64,000 bases of DNA from UBA1422 sp041752735 (GTDB taxonomy: Bacteria; Bacillota; Clostridia; Peptostreptococcales; Anaerovoracaceae), in contig JBGSVW010000022.1 of assembly GCA_041752735.1 (NCBI GenBank), forward strand, positions 1 to 64,000, in the 5' to 3' direction. The stretch's first letter is position 1. Each line of letters begins with the position of its first letter. Position numbers and translations under genes: made by a program. The notes below the pieces were generated by a model that worked only from the letters and a program-made list of their open reading frames with translations, did no database searches and was not told the DNA's origin. Positions 8,660 through 18,023 of the stretch are shown one piece after another.

Positions 8660-9568
8660 TTGAATCGGCATTCAAACAAAGAATATAAAATTGGAATGAT
8701 AGCAGCCCTAACATGTTCGATTCTATGGGGGGTATTGCCCATATATTGGCAAGCCTTACGGCCCATCGAATCCTCTGTAATTATCTTTTACAGAATTGCA
8801 CTTGTGGGGGTTGTTTGTTTTGTCGCCGCATTGATTTTTTATGGATGGGAACGAATAAAGGCACCGCTTTTAGTGAAGGGTGCCATAAGAAAGTACTTTT
8901 TGGCCGGCGTGATGATTACGTTATGCTGGAGTATATATATCTGGGCGGTGAATGCAGATATGGTCATTCAAACTTGTATCGGATATTATATCGAGCCTTT
9001 GATGGTTAGCCTATTTGGTGTGTTCTTATTTAAAGAAAAATTGACAAAATACAAAACCACTGCTTTAATCATGGCATTTATGGGGGTGCTGGTCATTCTG
9101 ATTTATTTCCATCGAGTGCCTTTGGTTGCTTTGAGTCTGGCTTTGACCTTTTCTATTTATGCAGCCATGAAAAAAAGCTTTCAGATTGAGCCACTTCTGT
9201 CGTTGTTATACGAAACAATGTTACTGGTGCCCATTGCAGTAGCGGTAATTATCTATCTGGAATGGACCGGGCAAGGCGCTTTGGGGGTTGGCACACCGGT
9301 ACAATATGGATTACTTCTTTGCTCCGGATTGTTTACCGCGATTCCGTTGGCATTGTTTGCCATGGCTGTCAACAAGGTGAGCCTCGTGACCATGGGACTG
9401 ATTGAATATATTTCTCCATCCATTACTTTGTTCATTGGAATTTATATCTTCAAGGAAGCTTTTGACCTGGTACAATTCCTTGCCTTTGTCTTAATTTGGA
9501 TTGGGCTTGTCATCTTTACTTATGGTGAGTTACGGGGTTATCAAAAAAACAGAGGGTTACGTCTATGA
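8660..9568 (+). CDS. RarD-type EamA-family transporter
   Basis: 302 residues with a TTG start behind GAAAGGAAG. About ten hydrophobic segments span the protein in two EamA repeats; the opening segment LTCSILWGVLPIYWQAL matches the RarD subgroup (CSxxWGxxPxYWK). RarD-like proteins are inner-membrane drug/metabolite exporters whose substrates are mostly unknown. Its last codons overlap the first of the following membrane-MBL fusion gene by four bases (ATGA type), which argues for translational coupling. Confidence 0.88.
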   Translation: MNRHSNKEYKIGMIAALTCSILWGVLPIYWQALRPIESSVIIFYRIALVGVVCFVAALIFYGWERIKAPLLVKGAIRKYFLAGVMITLCWSIYIWAVNADMVIQTCIGYYIEPLMVSLFGVFLFKEKLTKYKTTALIMAFMGVLVILIYFHRVPLVALSLALTFSIYAAMKKSFQIEPLLSLLYETMLLVPIAVAVIIYLEWTGQGALGVGTPVQYGLLLCSGLFTAIPLALFAMAVNKVSLVTMGLIEYISPSITLFIGIYIFKEAFDLVQFLAFVLIWIGLVIFTYGELRGYQKNRGLRL

Positions 9569-11556
9569 TGCTGAAGCACAGATTGAATATGCTTGGCGTG
9601 GCGCTGGTGTATACCGGCGCTATTCTTGGAGCCGGTTTTGCTTCAGGTAGAGAAATTTGGCAATTCTTTGGTGTATTCGGAAACTTTGGCTTCATTGGTG
9701 TGGCCATGGTGGGCGGACTCTTTATATTCCTTGGAATTGTTACTGCTGTGATCGCCATAAAGCTTGGCACCAACGATATGGGTAGAGTCATCGTTCCGGG
9801 GCACAATAAGCTCTTGGTTCAGTTTGTTGGCTATTTCATGGCAATCATGTTGTTTACTGTGTTGATTACTATGTCAGCTGCCGGCGGAGCCATGTTTAAC
9901 CAGCAACTTGGACTCCCCAGATTTCTTGGGGGCGCTGTTATTATTGCAATGGTTATCATGACAGTCATTGGTGGCTTTGACAGAGTTTCTCATGCGTTTC
10001 GGTTTATGATGCCATTTCTCATCGGCATTATTATACTGTTGTGTATTTTGGTATTATTCAAAGGTCATGGATTGGAGTCAGGTGACACAACATTTGAACC
10101 CAGCCCTCTGGCACCAACCTGGTGGCTGGCTGCTATTCTATATATCTCATATAATATTCTGGCAGTGATTCCCATTGTGGCCACTGCCGCGGTAAATGCC
10201 AAAAGTACCAGGCATGCCATTTGGGGTGCGGCATTGGGTGGCGTATTTCTAACGTTACTGGCATTATTTATCCTGTTGGTGCTGCGCACAGATCCTGACT
10301 TATCCAATACAATGGAAATGCCTATGCTGGCATTTTCGACAAATTTTTCAGGAGCGGTCAATATCATTTATACCGTGGTGCTGTTTTTCGCCATCTACGC
10401 ATCTGCGACGGGCAATTATTATGGATTTACCACAAAATTAAAACCCACTTCCAACAAAAGCCTCAAAATAATTCTGATTGCGATACTCGGCTTTGGGTTT
10501 GGTTTAATGGGATTTAAAAACGTAATTGCGTATATGTTTCCTCTGGAAGGATTCGCTGGAATACTAATTATTATCATGTTGATGTTTAATTTTATCTGCC
10601 TGACGCGACAAAAGGAAACAAAGAAACATCGCAGCCTATTCACTGATTTCGAAGGCTTCGACAGATTTGATTATCCCCCCGGAATCATTCGTGTCACAGG
10701 TGGTTTTGGAGGCGAGACAACCTTAATCCTGGGATCAGATAAAACTGCAATCTTAGATTGTGGAATGGCATATTGCGGAGAATTGACAGCTGAAAACATC
10801 AAACGAGCGCTGAAGGATCAAACCAATTCCCGGGGTATCCCACGTACACTTGACTACATTTTATTAAGTCATACACATTACGATCATGTAGGCGGAGTGC
10901 CATACATCAAAAAAGAATGGCCGACGGCAGTGGTATGCGCAAGCGCTTATGCAGATCATGTACTCCGCAGATCAAGTGCCCTAAAAGTCATTCAAAGACT
11001 GGGAGAAGAAGCAGAAAAAACTTTCGGCACAGGTGATTTATCTAAGATTACTGTGAAAGGACTAGCAGTTGACAGGATTCTTTCGGATGGTGAAGTTCTT
11101 TCCCTTGGGGAAGAATCAATACATGTTTTGGAAACACCCGGACACACCAATTGCTCTACAACATATGTGTTAGAACCTGCAGGTATCATGTTCACCAGCG
11201 AAAGCACCGGTGTGCTGGAAGGGGAGGGATGCATTCATGGCGCAGTACTGAAAAGTTACCGTGATGCAAGGGCATCTCTTGAGAAATGCAAGGCTTATAA
11301 TGCGAAGAGATTGATTTCACCCCATTATGGCATGGTACCATTGTATTATATACAAGAGTATTGGAACATTTTTGAGAAGCAGATCGATGAAGAGCTGATC
11401 TTTATTCATAGCATGTATGAACAAAATCTATCGGAAAATGATATGATACAAAGGTTCGTCGACAAATATTGGGAAGAAGAGCGAGCCCAAGAGCAACCCA
11501 TTGAAGCCTTTCTGCTCAATGCAAAAAACACCATTAAAGCAGCAAAAAACAGCTGA
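9565..11556 (+). CDS. YkvI-like membrane protein fused to a metallo-beta-lactamase-fold hydrolase
   Basis: 663 residues in one uninterrupted frame. Residues 1 to about 345 are a ten-or-so helix membrane protein of the YkvI type (opens with GVALVYTGAILGAGFASG, the hallmark motif; amino-acid-transporter-like). From about 360 to the end is a soluble MBL-fold hydrolase with HTHYDH at 436-441, ETPGHTNCS, and SPHYG. The third-site residue normally Asp appears as Ser/Glu in MFTSESTG. YkvI and MBL proteins are normally separate, so this is either a genuine fusion or a lost stop between adjacent genes. The linker (QKETKKHRSLFTDFEGF) is charged and would be cytoplasmic. Substrate unknown. Confidence 0.8.
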   Translation: MMLKHRLNMLGVALVYTGAILGAGFASGREIWQFFGVFGNFGFIGVAMVGGLFIFLGIVTAVIAIKLGTNDMGRVIVPGHNKLLVQFVGYFMAIMLFTVLITMSAAGGAMFNQQLGLPRFLGGAVIIAMVIMTVIGGFDRVSHAFRFMMPFLIGIIILLCILVLFKGHGLESGDTTFEPSPLAPTWWLAAILYISYNILAVIPIVATAAVNAKSTRHAIWGAALGGVFLTLLALFILLVLRTDPDLSNTMEMPMLAFSTNFSGAVNIIYTVVLFFAIYASATGNYYGFTTKLKPTSNKSLKIILIAILGFGFGLMGFKNVIAYMFPLEGFAGILIIIMLMFNFICLTRQKETKKHRSLFTDFEGFDRFDYPPGIIRVTGGFGGETTLILGSDKTAILDCGMAYCGELTAENIKRALKDQTNSRGIPRTLDYILLSHTHYDHVGGVPYIKKEWPTAVVCASAYADHVLRRSSALKVIQRLGEEAEKTFGTGDLSKITVKGLAVDRILSDGEVLSLGEESIHVLETPGHTNCSTTYVLEPAGIMFTSESTGVLEGEGCIHGAVLKSYRDARASLEKCKAYNAKRLISPHYGMVPLYYIQEYWNIFEKQIDEELIFIHSMYEQNLSENDMIQRFVDKYWEEERAQEQPIEAFLLNAKNTIKAAKNS

Positions 11557-11593
11557 TTTTAGGCACTCAAATAAAAAACAGAAGGATAAAAAA

Positions 11594-12844
11594 ATGATAG
11601 AAATTAAAAAAATGAATTGTGGAACCCGGGTGGTCATGGAACAAATCCCATATGTAAACTCTGTTGCCATTGGCATCTGGGTCCGTGCAGGCGCGATAGA
11701 TGAAGGGCCACGCACCGCCGGTATTTCACATTTTATCGAACATATGTTGTTCAAAGGTACACAAACGCGAAGTGCCAAAAAACTTGCAGAAGATGTGGAT
11801 AATATCGGCGCGCAGATCAACGCATTCACCGGTAAGGAAGCCACCTGCTATTATATTAAAGCATTGGCTACAAATGCCGTTTCAGCCACCGAAATTTTGC
11901 TTGATATGTTTCTTAACTCAGTGTTTGACCGAACAGAACTTGAAAAAGAAAAAAATGTAATTTATGAAGAAATCAAAATGATCAAAGACACGCCAGACGA
12001 AGAAGTCCATGACATGATTTGCGAAATGGTCTTCCAAGACCATCCGCTGGGAAATTCCATTACCGGTACCAGATCCTCCCTGAAAGCCATGACTCGAAAT
12101 TCCTTGTTGAAGTACATTAAAGAGGAATACACCCGGGACAATATTGTAATTGCAATAGCTGGAAATTTCGACAAGGATTTACTTTGCGGGCTCTTTGAGG
12201 AGCGTCTTATGGTGCTTGAGGCAAATAAAGAGCAAAAGACGATTTTACAAACCGAATACAAACCAAAATTTTCAGTAAAGGTTAAAGACATTGAACAAAC
12301 ACATCTGTGCATGGGTACGCGAAGCATGCCGCTGGGAGACAGCCGCTATTACGCATTCTCTTGCCTGAACAACATCATGGGATCTAGCATGAGCTCCAGA
12401 CTGTTTCAGAACATTAGAGAAGAAAGAGGTCTAGCCTATACGGTATTTTCCATGAACAGCTCATTCCATGACAGTGGTTACTTTAATATATACGCAGGAA
12501 TCGGACATGACAAGGTGGAAGAGACGATGGGTGCTATACGAGATGAACTAACAGGGCTTAAGAACCAGGGTGTAACCAGCGAAGAACTCAATAAAGCAAA
12601 AGAACAACTGAAGAGCAACTACATTTTTGGGCTGGAAAATGTTAACGGAAGGATGTTTTCCATTGGCAAAAATGCTATTATACTAGGTAAAGTGCTTTCT
12701 CCTGAAGAAGTACTCAACAACATTGATTCAGTTACTGCCGAGGGTATTGAAGAAGTATCAACAATCATCAGTAATCCAGGCACTTATAGTGCGGCGGCCA
12801 TATCTTCTCACAAGATTTCCCTCAAAAGGATGGTGCAAGGTTAA
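11594..12844 (+). CDS. M16-family zinc peptidase (processing-peptidase-like)
   Basis: 416 residues. The ATG at 11594 is chosen because AGAAGGA precedes it and because the mature family starts with IEIKKMNCGTRVVMEQIP; the upstream in-frame extension is basic and unlike the family. Inverted zinc motif HFIEH at 46-50 with a downstream Glu (EEIKMIKDTPDEE region), and the partner-site motif RLFQNIREERGLAY. Bacterial M16 proteins of this size (YmxG/MppB-like) are cytoplasmic or secreted peptidases of uncertain substrate. dut follows after one base, so the two are translationally linked. Confidence 0.92.
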   Translation: MIEIKKMNCGTRVVMEQIPYVNSVAIGIWVRAGAIDEGPRTAGISHFIEHMLFKGTQTRSAKKLAEDVDNIGAQINAFTGKEATCYYIKALATNAVSATEILLDMFLNSVFDRTELEKEKNVIYEEIKMIKDTPDEEVHDMICEMVFQDHPLGNSITGTRSSLKAMTRNSLLKYIKEEYTRDNIVIAIAGNFDKDLLCGLFEERLMVLEANKEQKTILQTEYKPKFSVKVKDIEQTHLCMGTRSMPLGDSRYYAFSCLNNIMGSSMSSRLFQNIREERGLAYTVFSMNSSFHDSGYFNIYAGIGHDKVEETMGAIRDELTGLKNQGVTSEELNKAKEQLKSNYIFGLENVNGRMFSIGKNAIILGKVLSPEEVLNNIDSVTAEGIEEVSTIISNPGTYSAAAISSHKISLKRMVQG

Positions 12845-12845
12845 T

Positions 12846-13301
12846 ATGGACGAACAAAATATTCAAATCAAAATTATTTCCGAAAGCGGCATACTGCCTG
12901 CTTATGAAACCATAGGCTCGGCAGGATTGGATGTCAGGGCTTATCTCAAAGAACCCATATTGTTAAAACCAGGAGAGCGTGTTCTGATTTCCACCGGCAT
13001 ACGTGTGGAACTTCCCATGGGATTTGAAGCACAGATTCGCGCCAGAAGCGGACTATCCATCAAACATGGACTTGCGATGGTCAATGGGGTAGGAACCATT
13101 GACAGCGATTACAGAGGCGAAATTATGCTACCTGTCATCAACCTTGGGGATGAAAATGTGCTGATAGAAAACGGAGACAGGATGGCACAAATGGTAATTG
13201 CCAGATATGAACGGATTACATGGGAACGCACAACCCAACTCAATCAAACAGAACGTTCCGAAGGGGGCTTCGGGCATACTGGATTAAAAGAAAAGAGGTA
13301 A
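12846..13301 (+). CDS. dut: dUTP diphosphatase
   Basis: 151 residues from ATG at 12846, one base after the M16 stop codon; the longer upstream frame lies inside the M16 gene. It hydrolyses dUTP to dUMP and PPi, keeping uracil out of DNA and feeding thymidylate synthesis. All five trimeric dUTPase motifs are visible: AGLDVRAY, ARSGLSIKHG, NGVGTIDSDYRGEI, GDRMAQMVI, and the C-terminal arm RSEGGFGHTG that closes over the active site. It is followed four bases later by the DUF47 gene. Confidence 0.95.
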   Translation: MDEQNIQIKIISESGILPAYETIGSAGLDVRAYLKEPILLKPGERVLISTGIRVELPMGFEAQIRARSGLSIKHGLAMVNGVGTIDSDYRGEIMLPVINLGDENVLIENGDRMAQMVIARYERITWERTTQLNQTERSEGGFGHTGLKEKR

Positions 13302-13304
13302 GAG

Positions 13305-13940
13305 ATGTTGAAAATCGGCAAAGGCTTAAAAAAGAGCGAAGATAATTTTTATGAAATGTTCATCGCTTTCATGGAAAAAATCGTCATATCGGGAGAGGCT
13401 TTCGTGGATTTGGTGCACAACTATGATAACGTGGAAGAAAAAGTTGCCAACCTCAAAGTTCTAGAGACGGAATGTGATATGGAAACCCATAAGATTCTCA
13501 AAAGTTTGCACGGCTCTTCCATCACACCTTTTGACCGCGAAGACATCTACGAAATCACGCGAGACATGGATGAAATCGTGGACTATATGGAAGAAATCGG
13601 AAACCGCATGTTCCTATTTGATGTGAAGGCGATGAGACCCGAAGCGGTTCAACTGGCAGATATCATGATGCAATCTATTAGAGAACTTCAGATGGTATTC
13701 AAGCACCTCCATGAATTCAATAAAACGAACAATGTTAAAGAAAAAATCATAAAAGTAAACAGCCTGGAAAATGAAGGGGATATAGTTTTCCGAAAAGCCA
13801 TGGCAACCCTATTCAGAACAGAAAAAGATCCAGTGGATATTATCAAGTGGAAGCAAATATTCGAAATGTTGGAGGATGGCATCGATTCCTGCGAGAATGT
13901 CGCCAACATCATCGAGGGAGTGATAATGAAATATGCATGA
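13305..13940 (+). CDS. DUF47 (PhoU-like) phosphate transport accessory protein
   Basis: 211 residues, mostly helical, with no membrane segment. The LETECDMETHKILKSLHGSSITPFDREDIYEI motif region identifies the DUF47/YkaA family (split here: ECDMETHKI, then PFDREDIYEI). These PhoU-like proteins are almost always encoded directly before a PiT-family inorganic phosphate permease and modulate it. Here no intact permease follows; instead an 84-base frame that resembles a collapsed PiT N terminus overlaps its stop codon (see 13933-14016). Ribosome binding site GAGGTAAGAG. Confidence 0.9.
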   Translation: MLKIGKGLKKSEDNFYEMFIAFMEKIVISGEAFVDLVHNYDNVEEKVANLKVLETECDMETHKILKSLHGSSITPFDREDIYEITRDMDEIVDYMEEIGNRMFLFDVKAMRPEAVQLADIMMQSIRELQMVFKHLHEFNKTNNVKEKIIKVNSLENEGDIVFRKAMATLFRTEKDPVDIIKWKQIFEMLEDGIDSCENVANIIEGVIMKYA

Positions 13941-14016
13941 TATGATACTAATGTTGACTGCAGTCATGAATTTTGTAGGTGCATTGTCCTGTTGGGTAAT
14001 TGGGTTTTTTATGTAA
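13933..14016 (+). pseudogene. Probable remnant of a PiT phosphate permease gene
   Basis: The ATG at 13933 overlaps the DUF47 stop by eight bases, a coupling arrangement expected for the DUF47-PiT pair. It encodes 27 residues: MHDMILMLTAVMNFVGALSC... then WVIGFFM and a stop. The stretch LTAVMNFVGAL resembles the second helix region of PiT permeases (typically L-A-A-x-x-N-F-x-G-A-L), but the conserved first block with DFINGFHD is missing and nothing downstream continues the protein before dgt. The simplest reading is an internal deletion that left only a scar. A real microprotein or chance similarity cannot be excluded. Confidence 0.4.
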
Positions 14017-14059
14017 ATGTTATCTATTCGCCATAATTGGCTGAGAGTATTTAAATGAT

Positions 14060-15055
14060 ATGATTACAAGAGAAGAACAAGAAAAAAGGGAATATATCAT
14101 TTTGTCTGAATTTGCATGCAAGTCCGTTGAGTCCAAAGGCAGATTTTTTGATGAGTTAAAATGCAATATTCGAACGGATTTCCAGCGGGACAGAGATCGG
14201 ATTGTCCATTCAAAAGCGTTTCGTAGGCTGATGCACAAAACACAGGTTTTTCTTTCTCAGGAAGGTGATCATTTCCGAACCAGACTGACACATACCATCG
14301 AAGTATCACAAATATCACGAACAATTTGTAGAGCCTTAGGGCTTAATGAAGATTTGGCAGAAGCAATCGCTCTTGGCCATGATTTGGGCCATACACCTTT
14401 CGGCCATTTGGGAGAGAAAGTGCTCAACGACATTCATCCTGGTGGATTTCGGCATAACATTCAAAGCCTACGGGTAGTAGATGTATTGGAAGGGGACAGA
14501 CGAAAGGGCGGATTAAATCTGACTGCGGAAGTACGTGATGGGATACGCAATCATACAGGAACTGCCAAACCATTTACGTTGGAAGGTCAAGTTGTCAAAA
14601 TATCCGACCGGATTGCATACATCAACCATGATATCGATGATGCATTACGAATCGGCGTGCTACAACAAAGTGATTTGCCATCCACTTGTTTGAAGGTTCT
14701 TGGAGTGGACCATCGTACCCGGATTGATACCATGGTTCGGGATATGATTTCCACAAGCGATGGGAAAAACCACATCTCACAAAGTCCCGAAGTCAAGGCA
14801 CAGATGGATGTACTTCGTAGCTTTATGTTCAAACGGGTTTATGAAAGTTTGGATGTGAAATTAGAAGAAGAAACCGAAAGGTGTGAAAAAGTCATCATAA
14901 CCCTTTACAAGTATTTCATCGCAAATCCGGACTACTTACCAAAGGACACGCAAGAGATGATTACCGATTATGGTATTGCCGAGGTTTCAAAAGACTATGT
15001 GGCAAGCATGACAGACCGATATGCCATCACCAATTATGAAAAAATAATTAAATAA
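14060..15055 (+). CDS. dgt: Deoxyguanosinetriphosphate triphosphohydrolase-like protein
   Basis: 331 residues, the short Gram-positive-type dNTPase. HD-domain metal ligands are visible: RLTHTIEVSQISR (His), ALGHDLGHTPFGH (HD) and a later Asp in ISDRIAYINHDIDDA. It removes the triphosphate from dGTP or other dNTPs and so adjusts nucleotide pools. It immediately precedes dnaG, an order seen in several Clostridia. The ribosome binding site is weak (GAGAG). Confidence 0.92.
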   Translation: MITREEQEKREYIILSEFACKSVESKGRFFDELKCNIRTDFQRDRDRIVHSKAFRRLMHKTQVFLSQEGDHFRTRLTHTIEVSQISRTICRALGLNEDLAEAIALGHDLGHTPFGHLGEKVLNDIHPGGFRHNIQSLRVVDVLEGDRRKGGLNLTAEVRDGIRNHTGTAKPFTLEGQVVKISDRIAYINHDIDDALRIGVLQQSDLPSTCLKVLGVDHRTRIDTMVRDMISTSDGKNHISQSPEVKAQMDVLRSFMFKRVYESLDVKLEEETERCEKVIITLYKYFIANPDYLPKDTQEMITDYGIAEVSKDYVASMTDRYAITNYEKIIK

Positions 15056-15126
15056 TTAAAAATAAAAAAAGTAATCCGGCATCCGGCGTCGTAAATGTAC
15101 CTTGTAGAAATTAACAGGGGGCTAGG

Positions 15127-16869
15127 GTGAGCGGAACTATTAGAGACAACACAATAGATGAAATAAAGAGCAGGTGTAACATTGTTGACGTTGTTGGCAG
15201 AGTCGTTCCTCTTAAGAGAACCGGCACCAACTACAAAGGACTTTGTCCGTTTCACAATGAAAAGACACCTTCTTTTGTTGTTTCAGAAGCAAAACAGATT
15301 TTCACTTGCTTTGGTTGCGGCGCAAGTGGTGATACCATTGAATTCATGCAGAAGTATTACAACCTGGAATTTTCTGAAGCTGTAGAGAAATTGGCTAATG
15401 AGTGTGGCATAGTCATTGAAACAGATTTCAAAAAATCTGAAAAAAAAGATATCCAATATCAAATCAACCGTGAGGCTGCTACCTTCTTCTATAAGGCATT
15501 TCGGGAGAAGGCGAATCCGGCAGCTACATATATGCAAAAACGTGGCATCACAGCTGAGGTACTTAATTTATTTGGTGTCGGTTATGCCGATGGAGAGTGG
15601 GACAGTCTGTACCAGCATCTCAAATCCAAAGGGTATGATGATGAAAAGCTGATTGATTTGGGATTAATATCCGAATCCAAGGGTAAACACTACGACAAGT
15701 TCAGAAATCGGGTTATTTTCCCTATTATCAGCACCGGAGGAAAAGTCATTGGATTTGGTGGAAGATCTTTGGGTGATGATATGCCCAAATACCTGAACTC
15801 GTCCGAGTCCTCCATCTTTCTCAAAAAGAATAATCTCTATGCGCTGAATCTAACCAAACAGGAAATCGGTAAAACAGGTTATGGAATTATTGTGGAAGGA
15901 TACATGGATGTCATTTCGCTATATCAGTATGGCGTACGCAATGTAGCCGCTTCACTGGGAACTGCCTTGACTGAAAACCAGGCCAGATTGCTTAAACGAT
16001 ATACCGGTCAGGTTGTTTTATCCTATGATGCAGATGAGGCCGGAAAAAATGCTGCATTGAGAGGCATGGAAATTCTCCACAAAGAAAATTTCCGCATTAA
16101 GGTTCTGTCCATACTAGATGGAAAAGATCCGGATGATTACATAAAGCGTCACGGCAAAAGTGGATTCTTACAAATTGTCAAATCCGCCTTGCCTTATGCA
16201 GATTATAAATTGGAACTGGCAAGAGCAGGGCTTAATATGTCCAGCACAGAAGACCGATTACATTTCCTACAGGAAGCAGTTTTGGTTCTTCGTAGCCTAA
16301 GCCCCATGGAGGCAGATATTTATATCCGAAAACTGGCCACAGAATCAGGCATTTCTGAAGGAGCAATCCGAGCAGAACTGGGCAGAGGGTCACACGAGAA
16401 AATTCCACTTCAGGGTGGCCGCGAAGCAGAAAAAATCATGGAGCACGCCATCAGCAAACTGGAGCAGAACGCCATCATGCTGGTGCTGACTGAAAGTGGA
16501 TACCTGGAAAAGCTAAAACCTTATGAAGACTTGTTCAGCAGCCGTCAAGGCAGGAACATTTATAACGTTCTCAAGAAGATGGTAGGTGATGACAAACCGC
16601 TTCATCCTGAAAGGGTTCGAGAGCAATTGGAACCAGAGGAACAAGGGGTTCTTCAGAACATAGTAGACAATATCAAATTGGCCGGCAAAGAAGAAATTAT
16701 TTATGATGAATGTATGAAGGCCTATGCAGACGAATGTTTGATTAAAAAACAACATGACATCATTCTTCGGATTTCCCTAGCGGATGAGCAGGAAAACCCG
16801 GATGAAATCAGGAATCTGACACAAGAGTTAATGGAATTACAAAAGAAGCTGGGGGGAACGAAAAAGTGA
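15127..16869 (+). CDS. dnaG: DNA primase
   Basis: 580 residues from GTG behind AGGGGG. It synthesises RNA primers at the replication fork. Zinc finger C40-x2-H43-x17-C61-x2-C64 (CHC2 type), then the catalytic core, and the TOPRIM domain with VEGYMDV and SYDADEAGKNA. The C-terminal helicase-interaction domain (from about 430) is present though divergent. Its stop overlaps the start of rpoD, giving the conserved dnaG-rpoD macromolecular synthesis operon. Confidence 0.96.
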   Translation: MSGTIRDNTIDEIKSRCNIVDVVGRVVPLKRTGTNYKGLCPFHNEKTPSFVVSEAKQIFTCFGCGASGDTIEFMQKYYNLEFSEAVEKLANECGIVIETDFKKSEKKDIQYQINREAATFFYKAFREKANPAATYMQKRGITAEVLNLFGVGYADGEWDSLYQHLKSKGYDDEKLIDLGLISESKGKHYDKFRNRVIFPIISTGGKVIGFGGRSLGDDMPKYLNSSESSIFLKKNNLYALNLTKQEIGKTGYGIIVEGYMDVISLYQYGVRNVAASLGTALTENQARLLKRYTGQVVLSYDADEAGKNAALRGMEILHKENFRIKVLSILDGKDPDDYIKRHGKSGFLQIVKSALPYADYKLELARAGLNMSSTEDRLHFLQEAVLVLRSLSPMEADIYIRKLATESGISEGAIRAELGRGSHEKIPLQGGREAEKIMEHAISKLEQNAIMLVLTESGYLEKLKPYEDLFSSRQGRNIYNVLKKMVGDDKPLHPERVREQLEPEEQGVLQNIVDNIKLAGKEEIIYDECMKAYADECLIKKQHDIILRISLADEQENPDEIRNLTQELMELQKKLGGTKK

Positions 16870-18020
16870 TGTACAGCGATGACAGCCAAAATAAAAAAAA
16901 TGAATTCGTCCACGAATTAATTGAGAAGGCCACGTCCAAAAAACTTTCTTATGCAGAAATCGGAAAATACTTAGAAAATTCAGAGTTGGATAAGGATGAA
17001 ATGGAAGAAATTTACGAAGATTTAATGGGCAGAGGCATAGAAATTGTCTCGGAAGAAACCCCTGACGACTTTGTTCTCAAAGACATCGAGGCGGAATTTG
17101 ATGCGGAAGATATCATACCCGAAGTAGAATTGGAAGTAAGTGAACTAGGCGAGCGAGAAGTGAGCCTGGAAGCTATTGTCCCCAAATCTGTTGCGGTGGA
17201 TGATCCTGTTCGTATGTATCTTAAGGAAATCGGTAAGGTTCCTTTGTTGACTGCTGAAGAAGAAATCGATTTGGCAAAGCGTATGGAAGCAGGCGAAGAG
17301 GGCGTGAAACAAATTCTTTGCGAAGCCAACTTGCGTCTAGTGGTAAGTATAGCCAAACGGTATGTTGGTCGTGGCATGTTATTTCTGGACTTGATTCAGG
17401 AAGGCAACATGGGACTGATCAAAGCCGTCGACAAATTCGATTGGAGAAAAGGATACAAATTCAGCACATATGCCACCTGGTGGATTCGTCAAGCCATTAC
17501 CCGGTCCATTGCGGATCAGGCGAGAACTATAAGAATTCCGGTTCATATGGTTGAAACCATCAACAAGTTGATGCGTGTGTCCAGACAATTGTTACAGGAA
17601 TATGGGCGTGAACCGACCCCAGAAGAAATAGCCAAGGAAATGGATATTACGGAAGAAAAGGTTCGTGAAATACTTAAAATCGCACAAGAACCGGTTTCTT
17701 TGGAGACGCCAATTGGTGAAGAAGAAGATAGCCATCTGGGAGATTTTATTCCGGATGAAGATGTACCGGCACCAGCGGAAGCCGCAGCGTTTTCCATGCT
17801 CAAAGAGCAACTGGTGGAAGTGCTGGATACACTGACAGATCGAGAGCAAAAGGTTTTGAAACTTAGATTTGGTCTGGAAGACGGACGTGCACGCACACTG
17901 GAGGAAGTCGGCAAAAAGTTCGATGTCACCCGGGAACGTATCCGTCAGATTGAAGCCAAAGCACTTCGTAAGCTGAGACATCCCAGTAGAAGCAAAAAAT
18001 TAAAGGATTATCTGGAGTAA
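16866..18020 (+). CDS. rpoD: RNA polymerase primary sigma factor (sigma-A / RpoD)
   Basis: 384 residues. Start is GTG 16866 or the adjacent ATG 16869; both follow a GGGGGGAACG site and overlap the dnaG stop. Region 1.1 is short and acidic; region 1.2-2 begins at DDPVRMYLKEIGKVPLL; region 2.3-2.4 reads YKFSTYATWWIRQAI, followed by the primary-sigma motif RTIRIPVHMVE; region 4.2 ends VTRERIRQIEAKALRKLR. Normal length for a Firmicute housekeeping sigma. It should recognise the TTGACA/TATAAT promoters seen elsewhere in this window. Confidence 0.97.
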   Translation: MMYSDDSQNKKNEFVHELIEKATSKKLSYAEIGKYLENSELDKDEMEEIYEDLMGRGIEIVSEETPDDFVLKDIEAEFDAEDIIPEVELEVSELGEREVSLEAIVPKSVAVDDPVRMYLKEIGKVPLLTAEEEIDLAKRMEAGEEGVKQILCEANLRLVVSIAKRYVGRGMLFLDLIQEGNMGLIKAVDKFDWRKGYKFSTYATWWIRQAITRSIADQARTIRIPVHMVETINKLMRVSRQLLQEYGREPTPEEIAKEMDITEEKVREILKIAQEPVSLETPIGEEEDSHLGDFIPDEDVPAPAEAAAFSMLKEQLVEVLDTLTDREQKVLKLRFGLEDGRARTLEEVGKKFDVTRERIRQIEAKALRKLRHPSRSKKLKDYLE

Positions 18021-18023
18021 AAG

